64,000 nt of DNA from Flavobacteriaceae bacterium (GTDB taxonomy: Bacteria > Bacteroidota > Bacteroidia > Flavobacteriales > Weeksellaceae), in NCBI GenBank assembly GCA_030538275.1, contig JAUNUH010000006.1, forward strand, positions 62,001 to 126,000. The letters are read 5' to 3'. A program made the translations under genes and the position numbers. Numbering within the stretch: position 1 is the stretch's first letter; each line of letters opens with the position of its first letter. The notes under the pieces were generated by a model. It was not told where the DNA came from and ran no database searches. It worked only from the letters and a program-made list of their open reading frames with translations. Positions 1-7,796 of this stretch are shown here, piece by piece.

Positions 1-736
1 GCGAAAAAACAGGAACCGCTACACCACTTCCCTTCCATTTCTGTTGTTGTGGCTGACCAAAAGAAACGTCATTTACCAAGGCAAATTCATCATTTTGTGT
101 AGGCAAAACATATCGATTATTACCTGTTTCATAATATTTTACTTGGCCAGAAATGCTGTCTTTTATCAAATATTTATATTCAATAACCCCTTCTGCCTGC
201 GACAAATCCACGTCAACAAACCAGCGACCATCATGATCTGGATTGAGTTTCAATGCTTGATTTTCTTCCCAATTTCCGAGATTTTGAAAATTTCCTAGTA
301 GATAAATGGCTTCGTTTGGGTTTAAAATACGAAAAGGAATACTGAATCTGTGTGAATTTTTCTTAAATTTTCTTACTTTTTTCACATCAAATTTGGGAGC
401 CAAATGCTCAAAAAACGCGGTATTCAGATTAAATTCTGGAAGGCTGGGATAATTCCAAGTGTCGTAGATTACAATTTGTTTGCGCACCGTAGGTAACTCA
501 AATTGATGCCGCGCCCATTCTTCTGTAATGTCAGAATTTCTTTGATCTTTAATAAAATATAAATAATCAAATTTCTTTTCGTTTATATCCAAATCAACCG
601 ACCATTGCGAGCCTCCATCATATTTCAGGCCGATTGCATTTTCTTTATTCCAATTGCCCAACTCGTTGCAACTGCCTGTTATATAAATATTTTGACCAAA
701 AGCAGTAGCAAATTTTACATTGAACTTTATTTTCAT
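1..736 (-). CDS. malQ: 4-alpha-glucanotransferase with N-terminal starch-binding domains (partial, 5' part)
   Basis: This is the first 245 codons of a gene that continues past the left edge. Reading the minus strand from the ATG at 736 gives an uninterrupted frame with two successive CBM20-type starch-binding domains. The first is at about residues 1-70 (ITGSCNELGNWN). The second is at about 125-200 (LLGNFQNLGNWEEN). Near the edge the frame reaches GSGVAVPVFS, which resembles the opening of the GH77 catalytic domain of Bacteroidota amylomaltases. GH77 enzymes move alpha-1,4-glucan segments between maltodextrins in the cytoplasm. The catalytic residues lie outside the window, so activity is inferred from the domain order. 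The gene is divergent from ftsK, with about 185 bp between the starts. Short plus-strand frames at 44-298 and 605-793 are antisense to it. Confidence 0.87.
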   Translation of the reverse strand, partial: MKIKFNVKFATAFGQNIYITGSCNELGNWNKENAIGLKYDGGSQWSVDLDINEKKFDYLYFIKDQRNSDITEEWARHQFELPTVRKQIVIYDTWNYPSLPEFNLNTAFFEHLAPKFDVKKVRKFKKNSHRFSIPFRILNPNEAIYLLGNFQNLGNWEENQALKLNPDHDGRWFVDVDLSQAEGVIEYKYLIKDSISGQVKYYETGNNRYVLPTQNDEFALVNDVSFGQPQQQKWKGSGVAVPVFS

Positions 737-891
737 ATTTTGCGGATTAAATTGAGCTCGCAATTTGCTGAAAATTATGTGAAATACAAATGAATTTGAT
801 ATAAAATTATAAATAACTTATCAAAAATGTTCTTAATAATTTGTTGATTGTTATAAGGCCTTTACTATTTTTTAACACCCGCTAAAATTGT

Positions 892-899
892 TATTTTTG
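892..899 (+). promoter_or_regulatory. Bacteroidota-type -7 box upstream of ftsK
   Basis: TATTTTTG matches the TAnnTTTG consensus and lies 22 bp before the ftsK ATG. No clear TTG is present at the expected -33 distance, so the call rests on the -7 box and its position alone. Confidence 0.45.
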
Positions 900-921
900 C
901 AGGATTATACCCATCATTTAC

Positions 922-3375
922 ATGGAAAAAAAAACCGGAACACAAAATAATAAAAAACCTTTGATTAATTGGATATTGACAAGAGTCGTGTCCGGGATTC
1001 TTGTATTTTTTGTTGGATTAATTTTATTTCTTTCCTTTATTTCTTATTTAATGAACTGGAAACAAGACCAAAGTCAAATAGGAACTTGGAATGATCCCAG
1101 CTTCGAAATTGAAAATATTTTCGGAAAATTAGGTGCTTGGCTTGGAGATTTTTTTATATACAAAGGAATAGGCGCTGCAGCCATTTTAATTGCTATTTGG
1201 ACCATGCTAGCTGGGTTGAAATTAATTTTTAAAACCAAAAAAATTCCATTATTAAAAATTACGCTCAACTTTTTATTTTTCATGATATGGCTGCCATTGT
1301 TTTTGAGTTTTGTTTTACCAGAACACAGCATTTTTGGCGGTAGAACAGGTTTTGAAGTAAAATCATATCTCATGGATTTAATTCAGAATTTGGGAATTAT
1401 TCTCTTGTTATTTTTTACATTTATCATTTTTACGGTACTCGAATGGCGTATTTCACCCGAAAAAGTCGCTTCACGAATTCAGGAAAAACAAAAATTAAAA
1501 CAAGAAAAAATAAAAAATAAAATCGAACCCAATCTGAATGATAATGAAATAGAATCAAAAGAAATTCCTCCCCTAGAAACTTTGACTTCTGCTAGAACCA
1601 ACAAAGGTTTTTCACACGATGAATTAAGCGATGATGAAACCGAACCATTCCGTATAGACAAGCCTGTTGTGACCGAGGATTCACCTAAAATTCCAATAAC
1701 ACACATTGAAAAACCACAGCTCGAAAAACCCAGCTACGAACCAGAAGTAAAAGAAATAATCATAGAACCGCAAAAAGAGGGTGAAGTTGCTTTAACAGTT
1801 GAAAGAACCACGGAAGAAACGCTGAGCAGTAGTACTACAAGCTTACAATTGGTGGAAAAATTTGGAGAATTTGACCCCACGCTCGAATTGCCTAAATTCA
1901 AATTTCCTACGCTGGACTTATTAATTGATTATAAAGATAAACACAATGTCGAAATTGATCAATCTGAACTCGAATCCAATAAAAATCGAATTGTAGAAAC
2001 TTTGGGTAATTTTGGGATAAAAATTGATTCTATCAAGGCTACCATTGGGCCCACAGTAACATTGTACGAAATTGTTCCCGAAGCAGGTGTCAAAATTTCT
2101 AAAATTAAAAATCTAGAAGATGATATCGCTCTCAGTCTTAGTGCTCTCGGAATTCGAATCATCGCTCCTATTCCAGGAAAAGGAACCATAGGAATAGAAG
2201 TGCCCAACAACAAACCATCCATTGTTTCGATGCGTTCGGTTTTGTCTTCACAGAGATTTCAAACCGCCAAAATGGAACTTCCAGTCGCTTTTGGAAAAAC
2301 TATTTCCAATGAAACTTTTGTGGCAGATTTAGCTAAAATGCCACATTTACTCATGGCAGGTGCCACCGGGCAAGGTAAATCTGTAGGATTGAATGCGTTA
2401 ATAACTTCACTTCTCTATAGAAAACACCCTGCAGAACTCAAATTTGTTTTGGTAGACCCCAAAAAGGTTGAACTCACATTGTACAATAAAATAGAGCGCC
2501 ATTATTTGGCAAAACTTCCTGATTCTGAAGAGGCCATAATTACAGATAATCAAAAGGTAATCAATACATTAAATTCGCTTTGTATTGAAATGGACGACCG
2601 CTATAATTTGTTGAAAGATGCCTATGTAAGGAATATTAAAGAATATAACGATAAATTTAAAAACAGAAAATTAAACCCAGATCAAGGGCATCGATTTATG
2701 CCGTATATCGTTTTGGTAGTGGATGAATTTGCAGATTTAATTATGACGGCAGGTCGCGAAGTAGAACAACCGATTGCACGCTTGGCACAACTGGCACGTG
2801 CTGTAGGAATTCACTTGATTATTGCTACACAAAGACCGTCTGTAAACGTGATTACAGGAATTATCAAAGCCAATTTTCCTGCCCGAGTTGCGTTTAGAGT
2901 AACATCAAAAGTTGATTCACGTACTATTCTGGATTCTGGTGGTGCAGACCAATTGATTGGAAAAGGTGACATGCTTTTTACCACAGGAAACGAACTCGTG
3001 AGACTGCAATGCGCCTTTGTGGACACGCCAGAAGTTGATGCTATATCAGAGTATATAGGCAATCAAAAAGGATATCCCGATGCGTATATTTTGCCAGAAT
3101 ATGTTGGAGGCGACTCAGGAAATGACCTTATAGATATCGACCCCAACGAAAGAGATGCCTTATTTGTAGAAGCAGCTCGTATTGTTGTTCAATCACAGTC
3201 TGGCTCTGCTTCCCTACTGCAAAGAAAGTTGAAAATTGGATACAATCGTGCTGGTCGTATTATAGACCAACTCGAGGCCAACGGAATTGTAGGCGGGTTT
3301 GAAGGAAGCAAAGCTCGTGATGTGCTGATACAAGATGAAATGAGTTTGGAACAAATATTGAATAATCCTGATTAA
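922..3375 (+). CDS. ftsK: DNA translocase FtsK
   Basis: The 817-residue product is a septum-anchored DNA pump that moves chromosome termini during division. Four hydrophobic segments lie in residues ~17-180. A charged low-complexity linker follows to ~300. The motor then carries Walker A GATGQGKS (480-487) and a Walker B VLVVDEFADLI at about 600. The C-terminal winged-helix gamma domain (SLLQRKLKIGYNRAGRI) is the part that reads polar DNA signals in this family. Length and order fit FtsK/SpoIIIE proteins. It heads a tight same-strand group: the next gene starts 16 bp after its stop. A -7 box sits just upstream. Confidence 0.97.
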   Translation: MEKKTGTQNNKKPLINWILTRVVSGILVFFVGLILFLSFISYLMNWKQDQSQIGTWNDPSFEIENIFGKLGAWLGDFFIYKGIGAAAILIAIWTMLAGLKLIFKTKKIPLLKITLNFLFFMIWLPLFLSFVLPEHSIFGGRTGFEVKSYLMDLIQNLGIILLLFFTFIIFTVLEWRISPEKVASRIQEKQKLKQEKIKNKIEPNLNDNEIESKEIPPLETLTSARTNKGFSHDELSDDETEPFRIDKPVVTEDSPKIPITHIEKPQLEKPSYEPEVKEIIIEPQKEGEVALTVERTTEETLSSSTTSLQLVEKFGEFDPTLELPKFKFPTLDLLIDYKDKHNVEIDQSELESNKNRIVETLGNFGIKIDSIKATIGPTVTLYEIVPEAGVKISKIKNLEDDIALSLSALGIRIIAPIPGKGTIGIEVPNNKPSIVSMRSVLSSQRFQTAKMELPVAFGKTISNETFVADLAKMPHLLMAGATGQGKSVGLNALITSLLYRKHPAELKFVLVDPKKVELTLYNKIERHYLAKLPDSEEAIITDNQKVINTLNSLCIEMDDRYNLLKDAYVRNIKEYNDKFKNRKLNPDQGHRFMPYIVLVVDEFADLIMTAGREVEQPIARLAQLARAVGIHLIIATQRPSVNVITGIIKANFPARVAFRVTSKVDSRTILDSGGADQLIGKGDMLFTTGNELVRLQCAFVDTPEVDAISEYIGNQKGYPDAYILPEYVGGDSGNDLIDIDPNERDALFVEAARIVVQSQSGSASLLQRKLKIGYNRAGRIIDQLEANGIVGGFEGSKARDVLIQDEMSLEQILNNPD

Positions 3376-3391
3376 CCTAAAAGTAAAAAAC

Positions 3392-4039
3392 ATGAAAAAA
3401 ATATTTTATACGCTGATAATCACTCTTTTAACTATACCAGCATTTGCCCAATCCAGCCAAGAAGCTAGAACGCTTTTGGATAATGTTTCTAAAGCATATC
3501 ATAACAAATCTTCATTTTATTTAAAATTTAACACCGTTTTGAATAATTCTGCAACAGGTACTAAAGATTCTTATGATGGAGAAATATATGTAAAGGATGA
3601 TAAATATAATCTTGCCGTTCCAAAAATGGATATAAGACAAATCTATGACGGCTTTAAACTTTATACCATTTCTTCTGAAACCAAAGAAATAACAATTACC
3701 AAACCCGATGCGGATAGTGATGAGCTGTTTACGCCTACACGTGTATTGGATATGTATAAATCAGGTTATAATTTGTCCATGGATGGCGTACGAAAAGTAA
3801 ATGCAAAGAATGTAACTTTTGTAAAACTCACTCCAAACAATGCCTCTAAAGGACTAAAGCATGTACTTGTTGGTATAGACCGCAACTCACACGAGATGGT
3901 GCAACTTATTGAAGTAAATAACAACAACACCACAACTACACTTACGATAGAAAAACAATTATCAGACATCATTGTACCAAAATCTATATTAACTTTTAAC
4001 AAGAATTTCTTTAAAGATTATTATATTTCGGAAATTTAA
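3392..4039 (+). CDS. LolA-like outer-membrane lipoprotein carrier
   Basis: The 215-residue product starts with a clear signal peptide ending in PAFA before QSSQ, so it should be periplasmic. The body is rich in beta-strand-like stretches (GEIYVKDDKYNLAVP, FKLYTISSETKEITI). This is the pattern of LolA-family carriers, which shuttle lipoproteins from the LolCDE exporter to the outer membrane. The position between ftsK and an LptF/G-type permease, with gaps of 16 and 8 bp, supports an envelope role. LolA sequences diverge strongly, so the assignment rests on size, signal peptide, fold pattern and context rather than a single motif. Confidence 0.8.
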   Translation: MKKIFYTLIITLLTIPAFAQSSQEARTLLDNVSKAYHNKSSFYLKFNTVLNNSATGTKDSYDGEIYVKDDKYNLAVPKMDIRQIYDGFKLYTISSETKEITITKPDADSDELFTPTRVLDMYKSGYNLSMDGVRKVNAKNVTFVKLTPNNASKGLKHVLVGIDRNSHEMVQLIEVNNNNTTTTLTIEKQLSDIIVPKSILTFNKNFFKDYYISEI

Positions 4040-4047
4040 AACGCCCT

Positions 4048-5508
4048 ATGCTCAAAAAGCTTGATTGGTACACAATCAAAACGTATTTCGGACCATTTAT
4101 TTTTATATTCAGTGTACTTTTCTTCATATTTATGGTGCAATTTGCATGGCAAGAAATGGAGAAATTCGCTGGTAAAGGCTTGGATATGATTACCATATTC
4201 AAGCTTCTCTTTTATATGGGCTTATCGGTAGTTCAATTAGTTATGCCACTTACAGTCTTGTTGGCTGCCATTATGACTTTTGGTGGATTTGGTGAACGCT
4301 ATGAACTCGCTGCTATGAAGTCCACAGGTGTTTCTTTAGGCAGAATTATGCTTCCACTTTTTATTTTGGTATGTTTACTTTCATATGGATTATACGTTTT
4401 CTCTGATACAGTTGTGCCTCAATCTCAGAGAAAAGCAAGAAATATGCTGATAAATATTGCCAGAACCAAGCCAGCTGTCAATTTCGAGCCAGGAGTATTT
4501 GTGATGGGAATCCCGGGTTTTAGCATGAAAATAGGAGATAAAAGTGGAGAAAACGGTCAATTTGTAGAACAAGTTTTTATTCATAAAGATGTTTCTGCTT
4601 TCGAAAATCAACAAACTATTGTGGCCAAAAACGGAATTTTTGAACCCGCTGATGATCAAAGATTTCTACGTCTTTCTCTATTTGATGGCGCAGTGCTAGA
4701 AGATGAAATTAGAAATAAAAACACCGAAGAATTGAGAAGGCAACCGTTTCGGGAAATTACATTTGATACAATGGTACAATATATAGATGTTTCTTCTATT
4801 GTAGAAAAAGCCATTGAGGATGAGCAGATTACAGACCACTACAAGTTTATGACTTCCACAGAATTACGTGGAAGAATTGATACTTTGAGGAAGAACGATT
4901 CCCTCACCTATCATCGTATTTTTTCAGAAAAATATCAAACTTTGCTTTCAGAATATTTTTTGATGGATACCTTGGCAAAAAACTCTGAAGAAAATATAAC
5001 TCTACCCCCACTTTCTTCGATAGAAGAGAATAAAAAAGCCTCTCTATGCAATTCTGCCGTTTCTGAGATTGATCAGCATAAAAATTCTTATCAAATCAAT
5101 AAAACAGAAATTCAGAATCGGAATAAAAATATGGCAAGACATGTATTGGTGCTGGTTCGTAATTTTTCAAATGCACTCATGTGTATTGCTTTTTTTCTGA
5201 TTGGAGCGCCATTAGGTGCCATAATTAGAAAAGGAGGTGTCGGTATGCCGGTAGTTGTAGCCATCATCATATTTATTCTGTTTTATCTGGTGTATATGTA
5301 TAGTGAAAATTTAGCCAAAAATGGAATTCTAGACCCCTATTGGGCTGCTTGGCTGCCTGTAGTAGTATTTTTTCCTATGGGAATATTCTTTACTTATAAG
5401 GCTATGACAGATTCTGAATTATTCAATATAGAATCATACTTGAAACCATTCCAAAAGCTTTTTGCTATCTTTGGAAACAAGAAAACAGAACATGCAAGAT
5501 ACCGTTAA
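4048..5508 (+). CDS. LptF/LptG (YjgP/YjgQ) family permease
   Basis: This 486-residue inner-membrane protein has the LptF/G layout. Three hydrophobic helices sit in the first ~115 residues (opening LDWYTIKTYFGPFIFIFSVL). A long periplasmic jellyroll-like stretch follows. Three helices come at the end (residues ~370-450). LptF and LptG form the transmembrane part of the LptB2FG transporter, which extracts lipopolysaccharide and passes it to LptC. I cannot say which of the two this is. The internal stretch around residues 280-350 is charged and long. The gene begins 8 bp after the lolA-like gene and its end overlaps the start of ribB by 17 bp, indicating a shared transcript. Confidence 0.88.
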   Translation: MLKKLDWYTIKTYFGPFIFIFSVLFFIFMVQFAWQEMEKFAGKGLDMITIFKLLFYMGLSVVQLVMPLTVLLAAIMTFGGFGERYELAAMKSTGVSLGRIMLPLFILVCLLSYGLYVFSDTVVPQSQRKARNMLINIARTKPAVNFEPGVFVMGIPGFSMKIGDKSGENGQFVEQVFIHKDVSAFENQQTIVAKNGIFEPADDQRFLRLSLFDGAVLEDEIRNKNTEELRRQPFREITFDTMVQYIDVSSIVEKAIEDEQITDHYKFMTSTELRGRIDTLRKNDSLTYHRIFSEKYQTLLSEYFLMDTLAKNSEENITLPPLSSIEENKKASLCNSAVSEIDQHKNSYQINKTEIQNRNKNMARHVLVLVRNFSNALMCIAFFLIGAPLGAIIRKGGVGMPVVVAIIIFILFYLVYMYSENLAKNGILDPYWAAWLPVVVFFPMGIFFTYKAMTDSELFNIESYLKPFQKLFAIFGNKKTEHARYR

Positions 5509-6637
5509 AAAAGTGGAAAAAGACATCCTAATTAATACAATTCCAGAAGCCATTGAAGACATTCGACAAGGCAAAATTGTGATTGTCGTAGATGATGAAG
5601 ATAGAGAAAATGAAGGAGATTTTGTAGCTGCCGCAGAACTGATTACCCCAGAATTAATCAATTTCATGTCGATTCATGGACGTGGATTACATTGCGCTCC
5701 TCTAACGCAGGAAAGATGTGAAAAATTAGAATTACACCCAATGGTTGGAAAAAATACCGACCCAAAAGGAACCGCTTTTACCGTTTCTGTCGATTTGTTG
5801 GGTCATGGTGTTACTACTGGAATTTCTGCCAGTGATCGAGCCAAAACTATTCGGGCTTTGATGGACGAAAATACAACTCCAGGCCAACTGGGCAGACCAG
5901 GTCATGTTTTTCCCCTGATTGCCAAAAAAGGAGGAGTTCTGCGAAGACCGGGACACACAGAAGCGGCCGTAGATCTCACAACTCTTGCAGGGCTCAAACC
6001 AGGAGGTGTAATTGTGGAGATTATGAACGAAGACGGCAGTATGGCGCGACTACCCCAACTTCGTAAAATTGCAGATAAATTCGATCTGAAAATCGTTACA
6101 ATTCATGATTTAATAGCCTATCGATTAGAAAATGAATCTTTGATTGAAAGAATAGAAGAATTTCCTATCAAAACCATTTATGGAGATTTTAAGTTGATTT
6201 CCTATATCCAAAAAACAAATCAGCAAATTCATTTTGTATTAACTTACGGACATTGGAACGATGAAGAATCCGTGCCCGTTCGTGTGAAATCTACAAATTC
6301 CTATTACGACTTATTTTCTGCATTACAATTTGGTGAAACACCACTTATGCACAAAATAACAGATATTATTAAAAAAGAAAAAAAAGGAGCTATTGTGTTT
6401 ATTAATAATGTTTCTGATGTGGATTTAATTAAGTCTAAATTAGAACATTTTAAAATGTATCATTCTGGCTCTCAAGCAAATCCCCTGTTACAAGCCGACG
6501 ATAAAGATTATGGAATCGGAGCGCAAATAATCAAAGAATTAGGAATTTCAAAAATTCGATTAATAACGCAAAATCCACAAAAAAAGAAAAATCTAAGTGG
6601 TTATGATTTGGAAATTGTAGATTATATTGGCATCTAA
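5492..6637 (+). CDS. ribB: 3,4-dihydroxy-2-butanone-4-phosphate synthase with degenerate GTP cyclohydrolase II domain
   Basis: Residues 1-~205 form a complete RibB domain that makes the four-carbon unit of riboflavin from ribulose 5-phosphate. It has the acidic metal/substrate loop DDEDRENEGDF, then TTGISASDRAKTI and RRPGHTEAAVDL. The second half (to residue 381) is collinear with GTP cyclohydrolase II. Where active enzymes have the C-x10-C-x-C zinc site, this one reads VRVKSTNSYYDLFSALQFGE, with no cysteine at all. It should therefore lack cyclohydrolase activity, like the RibBX type described in other bacteria. I chose the ATG at 5492 over a TTG at 5462. Either start overlaps the upstream permease gene, implying translational coupling. 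Confidence 0.9.
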   Translation: MQDTVKKVEKDILINTIPEAIEDIRQGKIVIVVDDEDRENEGDFVAAAELITPELINFMSIHGRGLHCAPLTQERCEKLELHPMVGKNTDPKGTAFTVSVDLLGHGVTTGISASDRAKTIRALMDENTTPGQLGRPGHVFPLIAKKGGVLRRPGHTEAAVDLTTLAGLKPGGVIVEIMNEDGSMARLPQLRKIADKFDLKIVTIHDLIAYRLENESLIERIEEFPIKTIYGDFKLISYIQKTNQQIHFVLTYGHWNDEESVPVRVKSTNSYYDLFSALQFGETPLMHKITDIIKKEKKGAIVFINNVSDVDLIKSKLEHFKMYHSGSQANPLLQADDKDYGIGAQIIKELGISKIRLITQNPQKKKNLSGYDLEIVDYIGI

Positions 6638-6787
6638 ATAATTAAATGACAAATAATTACCTTTCTTTTTTACTTAATTAGAATAAATTCTGTTTTCAAT
6701 AGTATTTTAATTGAATTTTAATTTCATTCATTTTTTCAATAATTCAAAAATAAATTAAATCTTTTTCAGCTTATTATTTTGATGTTT

Positions 6788-6795
6788 TAAATTTG
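6788..6795 (+). promoter_or_regulatory. Bacteroidota-type -7 box
   Basis: TAAATTTG fits TAnnTTTG exactly and lies 64 bp before the ATG of the small membrane-protein gene at 6860. No convincing TTG is seen at -33. Confidence 0.35.
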
Positions 6796-6859
6796 CACAA
6801 GACATGTGAATTAATTTTATTATTTTTATTCTCAAAAACATTGTCAATTCAAGCATTCA

Positions 6860-7231
6860 ATGGAAACAATTATTTTTTGTTGCGGAATATATTCTATGCT
6901 AATGGCAGTCTTTCACATGTTTTTCTGGAAACTATTTAATTGGAATCAAGATTTGAAAAAATTGAGATTTGAAAATCGCGGAATCTTGCAAATTCTTAAT
7001 GTACAAATCATTGTATATTTCCTAACCGTTGCTGTGATTTGTTTTTGGTTTTCGCAGGAACTTATTACTACAGCTATCGGCAAGGCATTTTTACTTATGA
7101 ATGTTATATTTTGGGTTGTGCGTACTGTTCAGCAGTATATTTTTCTTTGTGCAAATCATTATATAATTCATCTCCTTAGCCTCTTTTTTGCCTTGGGCGC
7201 AGTCTTGTTTTCGCTGCCATTGCTGATGTAA
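6860..7231 (+). CDS. small membrane protein of unknown function
   Basis: The 123-residue product is nearly all hydrophobic and should cross the membrane four times (about residues 2-24, 47-68, 72-92 and 100-122). One basic loop (NQDLKKLRFENRG) sits after the first helix. I recognise no catalytic motif and no named family. The ATG at 6860 is preceded by a good -7 box. The gene stands alone, about 220 bp after ribB and 240 bp before the next plausible gene. A role in the downstream peptidase island is not shown. Confidence 0.65.
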   Translation: METIIFCCGIYSMLMAVFHMFFWKLFNWNQDLKKLRFENRGILQILNVQIIVYFLTVAVICFWFSQELITTAIGKAFLLMNVIFWVVRTVQQYIFLCANHYIIHLLSLFFALGAVLFSLPLLM

Positions 7232-7475
7232 TTTTTATTCAGAAAGATATTTGGTTTTAGTTGACAATTCAAAAAAAGATGTCATTCAAACCTATTTCTG
7301 TTTCGTATAACAAAACCAGAAAACATGGCTTTTTTCCCATTTCAGAATTTTTCAAAAACCGTTTAAATCAAAAAATCAACCATTCACTCATTAATTCATG
7401 CCATTCAAAAGATTTTGATGATTTAATACGTAACAAATTCTGAAATTCGATAAAAAACCAACAAATTCAACTACT

Positions 7476-7700
7476 ATGAAAAAATTTTTATCGGATGGAT
7501 TGATCATTTCCTTCATTGCTATGACAGCCTTTTTTATTTTATTAAATTTTTTCGAAAATTCTAAAAATATCTCAATTAAGTTGCTGCAGGAAGACTACAA
7601 CAGTATGGGATATACAACTAATAAAGAAGGTAACAAAGTAGCCAGACAGTGGCAAAATGACAGTATCACCTACATTTTTCACAAAAATATTAAAGATTAA
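7476..7700 (+). CDS. small single-pass membrane protein, hypothetical
   Basis: This 74-residue frame starts with a basic N-terminus (MKKFLSDG) and one hydrophobic helix at ~8-25. A soluble tail follows (NSMGYTTNKEGNKVARQWQN). The composition is protein-like and the frame ends about 100 bp before the first S9 peptidase gene, on the same strand. I recognise no family. It could be the first gene of the peptidase cluster or an independent small protein. Confidence 0.45.
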   Translation: MKKFLSDGLIISFIAMTAFFILLNFFENSKNISIKLLQEDYNSMGYTTNKEGNKVARQWQNDSITYIFHKNIKD

Positions 7701-7796
7701 TTATAGCTGATGATCATTTTTGATGCTTATACCATCCATCCATAGTTTGACTTTCGTAAACCACAGATTATTGATCAAACAGCAAAAATTCTAACA

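Noticed and set aside
44..793. Plus-strand frames in the first 800 bp
   Set aside because: They are antisense to the partial malQ, whose continuous CBM20-bearing frame explains the sequence.
5462..5491. Upstream TTG start for ribB
   Set aside because: It adds ten residues (LSLETRKQN...) with no family counterpart; the ATG at 5492 gives the normal RibB N-terminus.
7279..7443. Short open frame MSFKPISVSYNKTRKHG and onwards, possibly a small peptide or RiPP precursor for the S9 peptidases
   Set aside because: No leader/core pattern, no modifying enzyme nearby, weak start context and random-looking composition; not enough to call a gene.
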